A DNA stretch of 6,568 nucleotides. Origin: an uncultured Lachnospiraceae bacterium (lineage in GTDB: Bacteria > Bacillota > Clostridia > Lachnospirales > Lachnospiraceae). A program made the position numbers and the translations under genes. The notes beneath the pieces were generated by a model that was not told the DNA's origin, made no database searches, and worked only from the letters and a program-made list of their open reading frames with translations. Location of the stretch: the NCBI GenBank assembly GCA_905235345.1, contig CAJOLO010000082.1:1-6568 (forward strand), written 5' to 3'. Positions 1-6,160 of the stretch are shown piece by piece (position 1 is the stretch's first letter; every line of letters starts with the position of its first letter).

Positions 1-41
1 ACAATATTCTGAATCTTAAAATTTTCCCCCTTTTTGTAAGT

Positions 42-70
42 TTGATATATGTTTTTAGCCAAAGGATAAT
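42..70 (+). promoter_or_regulatory. Candidate sigma-A promoter of the operon
   Basis: A TTGATA (42-47) and a GATAAT (65-70) are separated by exactly 17 bases; each differs from the vegetative consensus (TTGACA, TATAAT) at one position. Transcription would start near 77, giving a leader of roughly 58 bases before the binding-protein start codon. A weaker alternative is TTTACA (82-87) with TATAAA (103-108), but its spacing is only 15. This is read by eye and no start site has been mapped. Confidence 0.6.
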
Positions 71-93
71 GGTAAAATTAATTTACAAATCAC

Positions 94-115
94 ATGACGT
101 TGTATAAAACGCCAT
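94..115. promoter_or_regulatory. Imperfect 22-bp dyad in the leader, possible operator or 5' UTR hairpin
   Basis: The left arm ATGACGTT (94-101) and right arm AACGCCAT (108-115) are inverted around a six-base centre. Nine of the eleven base pairs across the whole dyad match; the mismatches are 97/112 and 102/107. It lies downstream of the proposed -10 box and ends 5 bases before the AGGAGG ribosome site at 121-126. It could therefore be a repressor operator acting as a roadblock, or an RNA hairpin that tunes translation. It does not fit the catabolite-repression cre consensus well. Confidence 0.35.
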
Positions 116-134
116 AAAAGAGGAGGATTATTTT

Positions 135-1514
135 ATGAGAAAGAAATTATTATCTGTTGTATTAGCAACCGCAATGCTTGCAACAATGGTAACCGGATGT
201 GGTGGCGGCAGCGACAGTACATCAGGCACAGACAGTTCATCGAACACAGATAGCGCTGTTAGCGAAACTGATAAAAAAGATGATTCAAGCAGTGCCGGAG
301 ACACTTCTGACGGTGGAGAGATTACATTAAAAATATTCTCTAATCTTCCGGACAGAAATAATGGTCAGGGCTTGGTAGAGCAGATGATCATTGATGAGTA
401 TATGGAAGAGAATCCTAACGTTAAGATTGAAGTGGAAGCATTGGATGAGGAAGCTTACAAGACTAAATTCAAAGCTTATTCAATGGAAGGTATGCCGGAT
501 GTTGTAAGTATCTGGGGTCAGCCATCTTTCTTAGACGAAGTATTGGATGCAGGGGTTTTAGCAGAGCTTAATGAGTCAGATTATGCAGATTATGGTTTCT
601 TAGACGGTTCATTAGAAGGCTTTAAGAAAGACGGAAAGTTATACGGACTTCCAAGAAATACTGACGTAGCAGTATTCTATTACAATCAGAAGATTTTTGA
701 TGATAATGGATGGAGTGTTCCGGAGACATATGATGATCTTATAGCACTTGCCGGTCCGATTAAGGATGCAGGACTTATACCTGTTGCAATGGATGGTGGA
801 GACGGATGGCCGATGGCTGTTTATTTATCAGACCTTATGTTCAAGATTACAGGTGATTATCATCAGATCGCATTAGATGCATTAGCAAAAGGTGATTTCT
901 CAGATCCAGCATTTACAGAGGCAACTCAGTTAATGAAAGATGCTGCTGATGCCGGATTATTCCAGAATGGATATGATTCACAGGATTATGGAACTGCAAT
1001 GAACTTATTTACCAATGGTCAGGCAGCAATGTTCTATATGGGAAGCTGGGAGACTTCTATGGCAACTAATGAAGATATTCCTGAAGAAGTTAGAACTAAC
1101 ATCAGAGTATTTACAATGCCTGTAGTAAAAGATGGTAAAGCATCTGCAACAGACATTGAAGCTTGGAACGGTGGTGGATATGCAGTATCTGCTAATTCAG
1201 AAGTTAAAGACGAAGCAATCAAGTTCTTAAATTATATGTATCAGCCTGAAAAATTATCTAAGTACGGCTGGGAAAAAGGTGTTGGTATGTCAGCTCAGGA
1301 TCAGTCTGATTATATGACAGGTGATGAGACAGAGCTTCAGAAGCAGATTGTTGACATCGTAAGTAATGCAACTAAGGTATCAGGAACAACAATCAATGAT
1401 TTAGGACCTGCAGTATTCAAGACTACGATTGAAAGCCAGATTCAGGGTGTATCTAACGGTACAATCTCAATTGAGGATTTCCTTTCAGGAATTGGTGAAT
1501 CTGTAGGACAATAA
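135..1514 (+). CDS. Sugar ABC transporter substrate-binding lipoprotein
   Basis: This is an extracellular solute-binding protein of family 1 (CUT1 class), 459 residues, the usual length. It would capture an oligosaccharide at the outer face of the membrane and hand it to the two permeases downstream. Residues 1-21 form a signal peptide with a KK n-region and hydrophobic core, ending in the lipobox VTG-Cys22, the only cysteine in the protein. Residues 23-60 are a Ser/Thr/Gly/Asp-rich linker that tethers the protein off the lipid. The binding domain runs from about 63 to 455, with the family-typical stretches MPDVVSIWG (120-128), LYGLPRNTDVAVFYYN (169-184), GQAAMFYMGSW (295-305) and WNGGGYAVSA (344-353). 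The start is supported by AGGAGG at 121-126, 8 bases upstream. Aromatic residues such as W127, W225, W305 and W344 are plausible sugar-stacking residues. The substrate is not determined by sequence; the GH30 neighbour suggests a beta-linked glycan. Confidence 0.93.
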   Translation: MRKKLLSVVLATAMLATMVTGCGGGSDSTSGTDSSSNTDSAVSETDKKDDSSSAGDTSDGGEITLKIFSNLPDRNNGQGLVEQMIIDEYMEENPNVKIEVEALDEEAYKTKFKAYSMEGMPDVVSIWGQPSFLDEVLDAGVLAELNESDYADYGFLDGSLEGFKKDGKLYGLPRNTDVAVFYYNQKIFDDNGWSVPETYDDLIALAGPIKDAGLIPVAMDGGDGWPMAVYLSDLMFKITGDYHQIALDALAKGDFSDPAFTEATQLMKDAADAGLFQNGYDSQDYGTAMNLFTNGQAAMFYMGSWETSMATNEDIPEEVRTNIRVFTMPVVKDGKASATDIEAWNGGGYAVSANSEVKDEAIKFLNYMYQPEKLSKYGWEKGVGMSAQDQSDYMTGDETELQKQIVDIVSNATKVSGTTINDLGPAVFKTTIESQIQGVSNGTISIEDFLSGIGESVGQ

Positions 1515-1560
1515 ACAGACTTGAAAATGGCGTAGATTTTATTTGACTGCCGAAGTCCCT

Positions 1561-1621
1561 TACCCCGCAGTGAGCTACAGGATATTCTGTATCCAACGCA
1601 GCAGAGCTGCGGGGTATTTTT
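1561..1621 (+). terminator. Terminator-like hairpin between binding-protein and permease genes
   Basis: A perfect 10-bp stem, TACCCCGCAG (1561-1570) with CTGCGGGGTA (1607-1616), is followed at once by five T residues (1617-1621), the form of an intrinsic terminator. The 36-base loop can form its own smaller hairpin, either TACAG/CTGTA (1576-1580 with 1587-1591) or GGATA/TATCC (1580-1584 with 1590-1594). It begins 46 bases after the binding-protein stop. The downstream genes are co-oriented and no strong promoter is seen after it, so it probably acts as a partial terminator and 3'-end stabiliser, making the binding protein more abundant than the permeases. Confidence 0.75.
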
Positions 1622-1629
1622 AATTCATT

Positions 1630-1650
1630 ATGTTAGAGTTGATTTAACAT
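1630..1650. promoter_or_regulatory. Small inverted repeat downstream of the hairpin
   Basis: ATGTTA (1630-1635) and TAACAT (1645-1650) are perfect inverted arms around a nine-base spacer. It lies between the terminator-like hairpin and the permease ribosome site. Arms of six A/T-rich bases can occur by chance, so a binding-site role is only a possibility. The rest of the interval to 1713 shows no other clear signal. Confidence 0.2.
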
Positions 1651-1713
1651 TTTGGGAAAACAGAATTTGTATACTGTATCGGGTGGAGATTACAGATTCG
1701 AAAATAGAATAAG

Positions 1714-1720
1714 AAAGGAG
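1714..1720 (+). promoter_or_regulatory. Ribosome binding site that fixes the first permease start
   Basis: AAAGGAG ends 6 bases before the ATG at 1727. The frame stays open upstream to a TTG at 1652, but those 25 extra codons are hydrophilic, lack a comparable ribosome site and are not typical of the family, so 1727 is the better start. Confidence 0.8.
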
Positions 1721-1726
1721 TATAAT

Positions 1727-2623
1727 ATGACAAAGTTATATAGCGACAAGAAAGTAATTGCCATTCTTATATTACCGGGCTTGCTGTTGTTCCTGTTTGC
1801 GATTCTGGCACCGATTTGTTTGAGCGTATATTATGGATTTACAGATTATTCCGGAATGGGAACGGCAACATGGATAGGTCTTAATAACTATAAAGAATTG
1901 TTGAAGGACGAGGTATTCTGGCTTTCACTTCGAAATTCGTTGTTTTTGGCAATTGGTTTTATTTGCATCCAGCATCCTCTTGCAATGATCGTTGCAGCAG
2001 TCTTGGATAAGTTGGGAGGTTGGGGAGAGAATTTTTTCAGATGTGTATTTTTTATCCCTAATGTTATTTCCGTAGCAGTCATTGCATACCTGTGGAAATT
2101 TATCTATAATCCCGATTTTGGACTTCTCAACAATGTTATTAAGATGTTTGGCGGAAAGGGAGATACCAATTGGTTTAGTTCAGAAAATGCGATATGGGCA
2201 GTGTTAGTGGTTCTTATCTGGCATGGTTTTGGATGGGGAATGTTAATCTATTATACCGGAATTAAGAATATTGATCCTACTCTTTATGAAGCAGCGGAAA
2301 TCGACGGAGCCAATAAAGTACAGGCATTTTTGCGTATTACCCTGCCGTTGATGAAACCGGTTATTCAGGTTAATGTGACCATGGCAATTATTTCTGCATT
2401 AAAGCAGATGGAAACTGTTTATCTGTTGACCAATGGTGGTCCGAACAACAGAACACAGTTTACCGCCAATTATTTATACCAACAGGCATTTAAAGCATTC
2501 CGATATGGATATGGTAATGCAATAGGTGTTATTTTCATAATCATATGTTTATTTGCAACACTTCTTTTGAATTGGATCTTTAAAGATTGGGATGATGTAA
2601 AAGTAAGGAGGGCAAAAGCGTGA
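1727..2623 (+). CDS. Sugar ABC transporter permease, MalF/UgpA-like
   Basis: This is one of the two membrane subunits of the CUT1 importer, forming half of the translocation channel. It has 298 residues, normal for Gram-positive members, with about six membrane segments (roughly 11-31, 70-93, 106-126, 155-178, 211-228 and 262-284). The cytoplasmic EAA loop that docks on the ATPase is clear at 188-207: EAAEIDGANKVQAFLRITLP, with the diagnostic Gly194 after EAAEID. The motif LTNGGPNNRT (234-243) is typical of the MalF/UgpA/LacF side of the pair. The gene overlaps the second permease by 4 bases, consistent with translational coupling. No ATPase gene is present in the window, so the motor subunit must come from elsewhere. 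Confidence 0.93.
   Translation: MTKLYSDKKVIAILILPGLLLFLFAILAPICLSVYYGFTDYSGMGTATWIGLNNYKELLKDEVFWLSLRNSLFLAIGFICIQHPLAMIVAAVLDKLGGWGENFFRCVFFIPNVISVAVIAYLWKFIYNPDFGLLNNVIKMFGGKGDTNWFSSENAIWAVLVVLIWHGFGWGMLIYYTGIKNIDPTLYEAAEIDGANKVQAFLRITLPLMKPVIQVNVTMAIISALKQMETVYLLTNGGPNNRTQFTANYLYQQAFKAFRYGYGNAIGVIFIIICLFATLLLNWIFKDWDDVKVRRAKA
2606..2611 (+). promoter_or_regulatory. Ribosome binding site supporting a GTG start for the second permease
   Basis: AGGAGG lies inside the end of the first permease gene, 8 bases before the GTG at 2620. An in-frame ATG at 2644 (codon 9) has only A-rich sequence upstream, so the GTG start, which overlaps the preceding stop as GTGA, is preferred. Confidence 0.75.
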
Positions 2624-3495
2624 GTGATGAACAGAGTATAAATATGAATAGTGTAAAAAAGGAAAAAAGTAACAAAAAGGTTAAAAAAATCATTTTGTGG
2701 GTAGTGCTTTTTCTGGTGGCAATTATTCAGATATTTCCACTTATCTGGCTGTTAGATTTCTCTCTTGCCAGCAGTAATGAGATGTTTACCAGTGGTCTTT
2801 TGATCATCCCGGAAAAAATTCAGTGGGGAAATTATCAGAAGGCTTTCGTTGACGGACATTTTCTGTTATACTTAAAAAACAGTGTCCTAATTAACGGACT
2901 GGCAGTAATTCTGGTTATCGTAGTATCTATCATGGCAGGATTTGCTTGTAGAAGAATGAGATGGAAGTTGAGCGGATTTGTAAAGACTTTATTATTGATG
3001 GGTATGATGATACCGATTCATGCTACATTACTTCCGAACTTTAAGATTTACAGTCAATTAGGTCTTACGGATACTATATGGGCATTACTGATTCCATATG
3101 TAGCATTTTCTCTTCCTCAGGGAATGTTTTTGATGACAAGTTTTATTGAATCTATTCCGATAGAGGTTGAAGAGGCAGCCGTTATGGATGGATGCGGTAT
3201 TTTCAGAATTATTGTACAGATTGTGACTCCGATGATAAAATCATCCATTGCGACAGTTGCAATCATGACGTTCCTGAACAATTGGAATGAATTTATGATG
3301 GCAAGTACCTATTTAAGTTCACCAAAATGGAAGACACTTCCATTCTCTGTTTTGGAATTTACCGGTCAGTACTCATCCAACTATGCGGTCCAGTTTGCTG
3401 TTATGGCATTGACGGCGGCACCGGCAGTTATTGTTTATGTTATTTTGAATAAATACATTACTAAGGGTGTTGCAATGGGTGCAGTTAAAGGATGA
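2620..3495 (+). CDS. Sugar ABC transporter permease, MalG/UgpE-like
   Basis: This is the second membrane subunit of the importer, 291 residues from a GTG start. A lysine-rich cytoplasmic N-terminus (13-23) precedes about six membrane segments (near 23-46, 85-108, 120-140, 152-175, 205-225 and 258-279). The EAA loop is at 184-204 (EEAAVMDGCG, then TP at 203-204), and the NNWNEFMMA stretch at 220-228 is a hallmark of the MalG/UgpE/LacG branch. The C-terminus KGVAMGAVKG (282-291) is also typical. It pairs with the preceding permease, with which it overlaps by 4 bases. A 60-base gap then separates it from the kinase gene, so the transporter and its sensor may be on one transcript. Confidence 0.93.
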   Translation: MSDEQSINMNSVKKEKSNKKVKKIILWVVLFLVAIIQIFPLIWLLDFSLASSNEMFTSGLLIIPEKIQWGNYQKAFVDGHFLLYLKNSVLINGLAVILVIVVSIMAGFACRRMRWKLSGFVKTLLLMGMMIPIHATLLPNFKIYSQLGLTDTIWALLIPYVAFSLPQGMFLMTSFIESIPIEVEEAAVMDGCGIFRIIVQIVTPMIKSSIATVAIMTFLNNWNEFMMASTYLSSPKWKTLPFSVLEFTGQYSSNYAVQFAVMALTAAPAVIVYVILNKYITKGVAMGAVKG

Positions 3496-3528
3496 TGTGG
3501 CTTTATCGCAATAACCTAAATACATTCT

Positions 3529-3534
3529 TATAAT
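3529..3534 (+). promoter_or_regulatory. Possible weak internal promoter (-10 box only)
   Basis: A perfect TATAAT occurs in the 60-base gap ahead of the kinase gene. At the right distance upstream there is no recognisable -35 box and no TGn extension. It could allow low-level independent expression of the kinase and regulator, but in A/T-rich DNA the match may be chance. Confidence 0.2.
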
Positions 3535-3555
3535 AATACAAGGAAGAACGGACAT

Positions 3556-5355
3556 ATGAGCAGAATTCGAAGATGGGTGAATCAACTTAGCGTCAAGAAG
3601 AAGCTGATATTTTATGGATATCTTATTATTTCACCTGTCCTGATAGTCATATGTGGCGTTCTTCTTTTTTCTAACTATAGCAGGAATTCGAAGAGCAGAT
3701 TGGAAAATGATAAGAATGACGTCCTGGGTTTGGCAGATTCGGTTTCGGTTTTGCAGACGGAAATCAAAGATTTTTCCAGTTACATATGTATCAATGATGA
3801 AGTATGTAAATTGCTAACGGCTGAGAATGTAACTATACTTAACCGAAATTCCAGAGTCTGGTTGGATGATGCCCCTATGCAATTCGTGCAGGATATGATA
3901 TCATTAAAAGGGAATATACAAACAATCTCAATTTATCCGGAAAACGGATTACGACCATATCTCAGGTGCATGGATGGAAGTGTATATTATTCTCAACTTG
4001 ATACGGTTAAACAAACCAATGTTTATTGGCAGACCTTAAACAGTGACGATGGAATGCTGTGGAAGAGTGAAGCGAAAAATGACAGTGAAATCTACAAGAC
4101 TAATCGAAATGATAAGCTGGTACTTTATCGCGAGGTATATGATCTTTCACATAAATCACCAATAGGATTTATCTCTATTGGTGTTGCAAAAGACGGAATA
4201 CAAAGTTTATGTGATAATATTGTCAGAAACAGTAATGAGGGAGTTATCGTTTTTGACCGGTATGGCGGAGAACTGTGCCGGAGCGGAGAGATACCTGAAG
4301 TGATTGAGGAGTATCTGGCACGGGATGATTTTATAAAACAGAATTATCGTAAGCGTGATGGTTATTTTTCATATGCCGGATATACAGTTGTATGTGCCCA
4401 GAAGGAGAAGAATTCCGGTATTGTATGCAAGGTTGTGCCACCTGTCAATAAGCAGATTTCATTTATGGATTATGCTTATACACCAATCAGTTTGCTGCTT
4501 GGTGTATTGTTTGGTCTGTTACCGTTACTGCTTGTTGTATCCAATATTGTCACGAAACCGTTACAACAGTTGAGCAGTGCAATTACCGGGTTAGCAACCG
4601 GAGATTTTGATCAGCAGGTAGAGGTAAAGACCAATGATGAGATTGGGGAAGTGGCGAGATGCTTCAACAAGATGGTAGAGGATATAAAGACTCTGATTGA
4701 TGAAAATTATGTCATAACACTTAAGGAACGTGAAAGTGAGCTTACGGCATTGCAGGCACAGATTAATCCTCATTTTTTGTATAATACATTGGATACGTTA
4801 TACTGGCAGGCAACAGAGGAAGGAAATGATGAGATTGCTGAGAGTATATTTGCACTATCCCAGTTGTTCAGGCTTGTCCTTAGCCAGGGAAAAAGGGAGG
4901 TTACGGTAAGCCAGGAGATGGAACTGGTATCCAGATATTTGCAGATTCAGAAAATGCGGTTTTCAAAACGTCTGAATTATGAGATTGAAGTTGAAGATGA
5001 AATCAAAGAGATATTGATACCGAAGCTTATAGTACAGCCTTTTGTGGAGAATGCCGTTGTACATGGATTTGAAAATGTAAGTACACCATGTTTTCTTACG
5101 GTAAAAGCAAAGCAGGATGGAGAGTCGATTCGATTTGAAGTCGAAGATACAGGAGTGGGGATGAGTAAAGAACAGATAGAAGGAATCTGGGAAGAGGAAT
5201 CTCCACAGTATGCAAAACAGCGTATTGGAAGATATGCGATCAAGAATATTAAGGAACGTCTGGAATTAAGATATCACGAGGATTTTGATCTGGAGATTCA
5301 TAGTATTGTCGGAAAAGGAACGACGGTAATTTTGCGGATTCCTATAGAAAACTGA
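3556..5355 (+). CDS. Membrane sensor histidine kinase, YesM/His_kinase family
   Basis: This is a two-component sensor of 599 residues, the usual size for the YesM-like class that sits next to sugar ABC transporters in Firmicutes. Order: transmembrane helix 17-38; an extracellular sensor domain of about 270 residues (39-308), probably Cache-like; a second helix at about 309-331; HAMP linker 331-382; and a His_kinase dimerisation segment with the phospho-acceptor His406 in INPHFLYNTL (403-412). The HATPase_c domain follows: N box with Asn499 (VQPFVENAVVHG), G1 box DTGVGMS (531-537) and the last glycine-rich part GKGTT (586-590). All expected catalytic elements are present, so it should be active. 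The sensor domain has seven cysteines (78, 84, 138, 219, 241, 280, 291). ATG 3556 has AGGAAG 9 bases upstream. The partner is the regulator 54 bases downstream. The ligand cannot be read from sequence. Confidence 0.93.
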   Translation: MSRIRRWVNQLSVKKKLIFYGYLIISPVLIVICGVLLFSNYSRNSKSRLENDKNDVLGLADSVSVLQTEIKDFSSYICINDEVCKLLTAENVTILNRNSRVWLDDAPMQFVQDMISLKGNIQTISIYPENGLRPYLRCMDGSVYYSQLDTVKQTNVYWQTLNSDDGMLWKSEAKNDSEIYKTNRNDKLVLYREVYDLSHKSPIGFISIGVAKDGIQSLCDNIVRNSNEGVIVFDRYGGELCRSGEIPEVIEEYLARDDFIKQNYRKRDGYFSYAGYTVVCAQKEKNSGIVCKVVPPVNKQISFMDYAYTPISLLLGVLFGLLPLLLVVSNIVTKPLQQLSSAITGLATGDFDQQVEVKTNDEIGEVARCFNKMVEDIKTLIDENYVITLKERESELTALQAQINPHFLYNTLDTLYWQATEEGNDEIAESIFALSQLFRLVLSQGKREVTVSQEMELVSRYLQIQKMRFSKRLNYEIEVEDEIKEILIPKLIVQPFVENAVVHGFENVSTPCFLTVKAKQDGESIRFEVEDTGVGMSKEQIEGIWEEESPQYAKQRIGRYAIKNIKERLELRYHEDFDLEIHSIVGKGTTVILRIPIEN

Positions 5356-5409
5356 TATGTATTTCACGGATGTACTTATGTTTACTTTTATAATTCGGGA
5401 GGTAAAGGA

Positions 5410-6159
5410 ATGTCGGTAAAGTTGTTGATAGCGGATGATGAGGATGTTATTCGACGTGGAGTGACCAAGTATATTCAGCTGCATACGGATCGCTTTGATA
5501 AGATTTATGAGGCTGAAAACGGGCAACAGGCCATCGAATTGATGCTTCAATATCAGCCGGATATCATGCTGTTAGATGTGCAGATGCCATTAAAAAGCGG
5601 ACTGGATGTCATGAAGGAAGCAGAGCGGGCAGGACTTAACCCCATTGTTATTATTTTGAGCGGCTATGACGAATTCAAATATGCCCAACAGGCACTCCGA
5701 TACGGTGCTAAGGATTATCTGTTAAAACCAACCCGTGGGGCAGATATACTAAAGTGTCTGAATCAATTAGCAGACGAATATCTGGAGAAAGAGCAGAAGG
5801 AACCTGATGAGGTGGATGCGACACAGTCGAACCAGTTGATCAAACGGGCGGAAGAATACATTGCTGAACATTATATGGAGAATATTACGCTGAACGGACT
5901 TGCGGAAACCATCGGTATTTCAAGTGGTTATCTGTCAGCATTATTTCCTCAGACGCTGCAATGCGGTTTTGTGGATTATCTGAATAAAGTGAGGATTGAA
6001 CGGGCTTGCGTTTATCTTGAACAGAATTATTTTAAGACCTATGAGATAGCTTACCGGGTTGGATTTAATGATGAGAAATATTTTTCAAAAGTTTTTAAAA
6101 AGATAAAAGGAATGACACCTAAGGAATATCGTGGAATGAAGAAATGGGAGGACGAATAA
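5410..6159 (+). CDS. Response regulator with AraC-type DNA-binding domain, YesN-like
   Basis: This is the cytoplasmic output partner of the preceding kinase, 249 residues. The receiver domain (about 1-120) has the acidic pair D9/D10, phospho-acceptor Asp56 in LLDVQMP, Ser84 in the switch position and Lys106 in LLKP. A charged linker (121-142) leads to a C-terminal AraC/XylS double helix-turn-helix (about 143-241), with signature EIAYRVGFNDEKYFSKVFKK (212-231) and GMTPKEYR (234-241). It is the short form; many YesN relatives carry a long middle region that is absent here. One unusual spot is FPQTLQCGF (179-187), where many relatives have a lysine-rich F-K-K-x-x-G turn. GGGAGG at 5397-5402 is 7 bases before the ATG. 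It probably activates the operon promoter at the left end of the window, but this is inferred from gene order. Confidence 0.93.
   Translation: MSVKLLIADDEDVIRRGVTKYIQLHTDRFDKIYEAENGQQAIELMLQYQPDIMLLDVQMPLKSGLDVMKEAERAGLNPIVIILSGYDEFKYAQQALRYGAKDYLLKPTRGADILKCLNQLADEYLEKEQKEPDEVDATQSNQLIKRAEEYIAEHYMENITLNGLAETIGISSGYLSALFPQTLQCGFVDYLNKVRIERACVYLEQNYFKTYEIAYRVGFNDEKYFSKVFKKIKGMTPKEYRGMKKWEDE
6146..6151 (+). promoter_or_regulatory. Ribosome binding site of the GH30 gene, inside the regulator gene
   Basis: GGGAGG lies in the last codons of the regulator gene, 9 bases before the ATG at 6161. The regulator stop and the new start are separated by one base, so the two genes are very likely translationally coupled. 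Confidence 0.75.
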
Positions 6160-6160
6160 G

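Noticed and set aside
1639..1675. Possible promoter for the permease genes, TTGATT or TTAACA with TATACT
   Set aside because: The spacers are 25 and 20 bases, too long for a standard sigma-A promoter, and the TG extension is out of register.
1652..1726. An upstream TTG start for the first permease, adding 25 residues
   Set aside because: The extension is hydrophilic, has no good ribosome site and is not typical of the family; AAAGGAG is correctly placed for ATG 1727.
1515..1726. Possible riboswitch or small RNA in the structured intergenic region
   Set aside because: The hairpin plus T tract is adequately explained as a terminator, and I recognise no conserved riboswitch core around it.
4355..4573. 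A 72-codon + strand frame inside the kinase gene
   Set aside because: It is an out-of-frame shadow of the kinase sensor domain and second membrane helix; no ribosome site.
5389..5394. TATAAT just upstream of the response regulator
   Set aside because: It lies so close to the GGGAGG ribosome site that a transcript starting from it would lose the site or begin within it, and there is no -35 box at 17 bases.
5266..5550. A 94-codon minus-strand frame over the kinase/regulator junction
   Set aside because: It is antisense to conserved catalytic regions, with low-complexity Ile/Asn/Ser-rich translation and no start signals.
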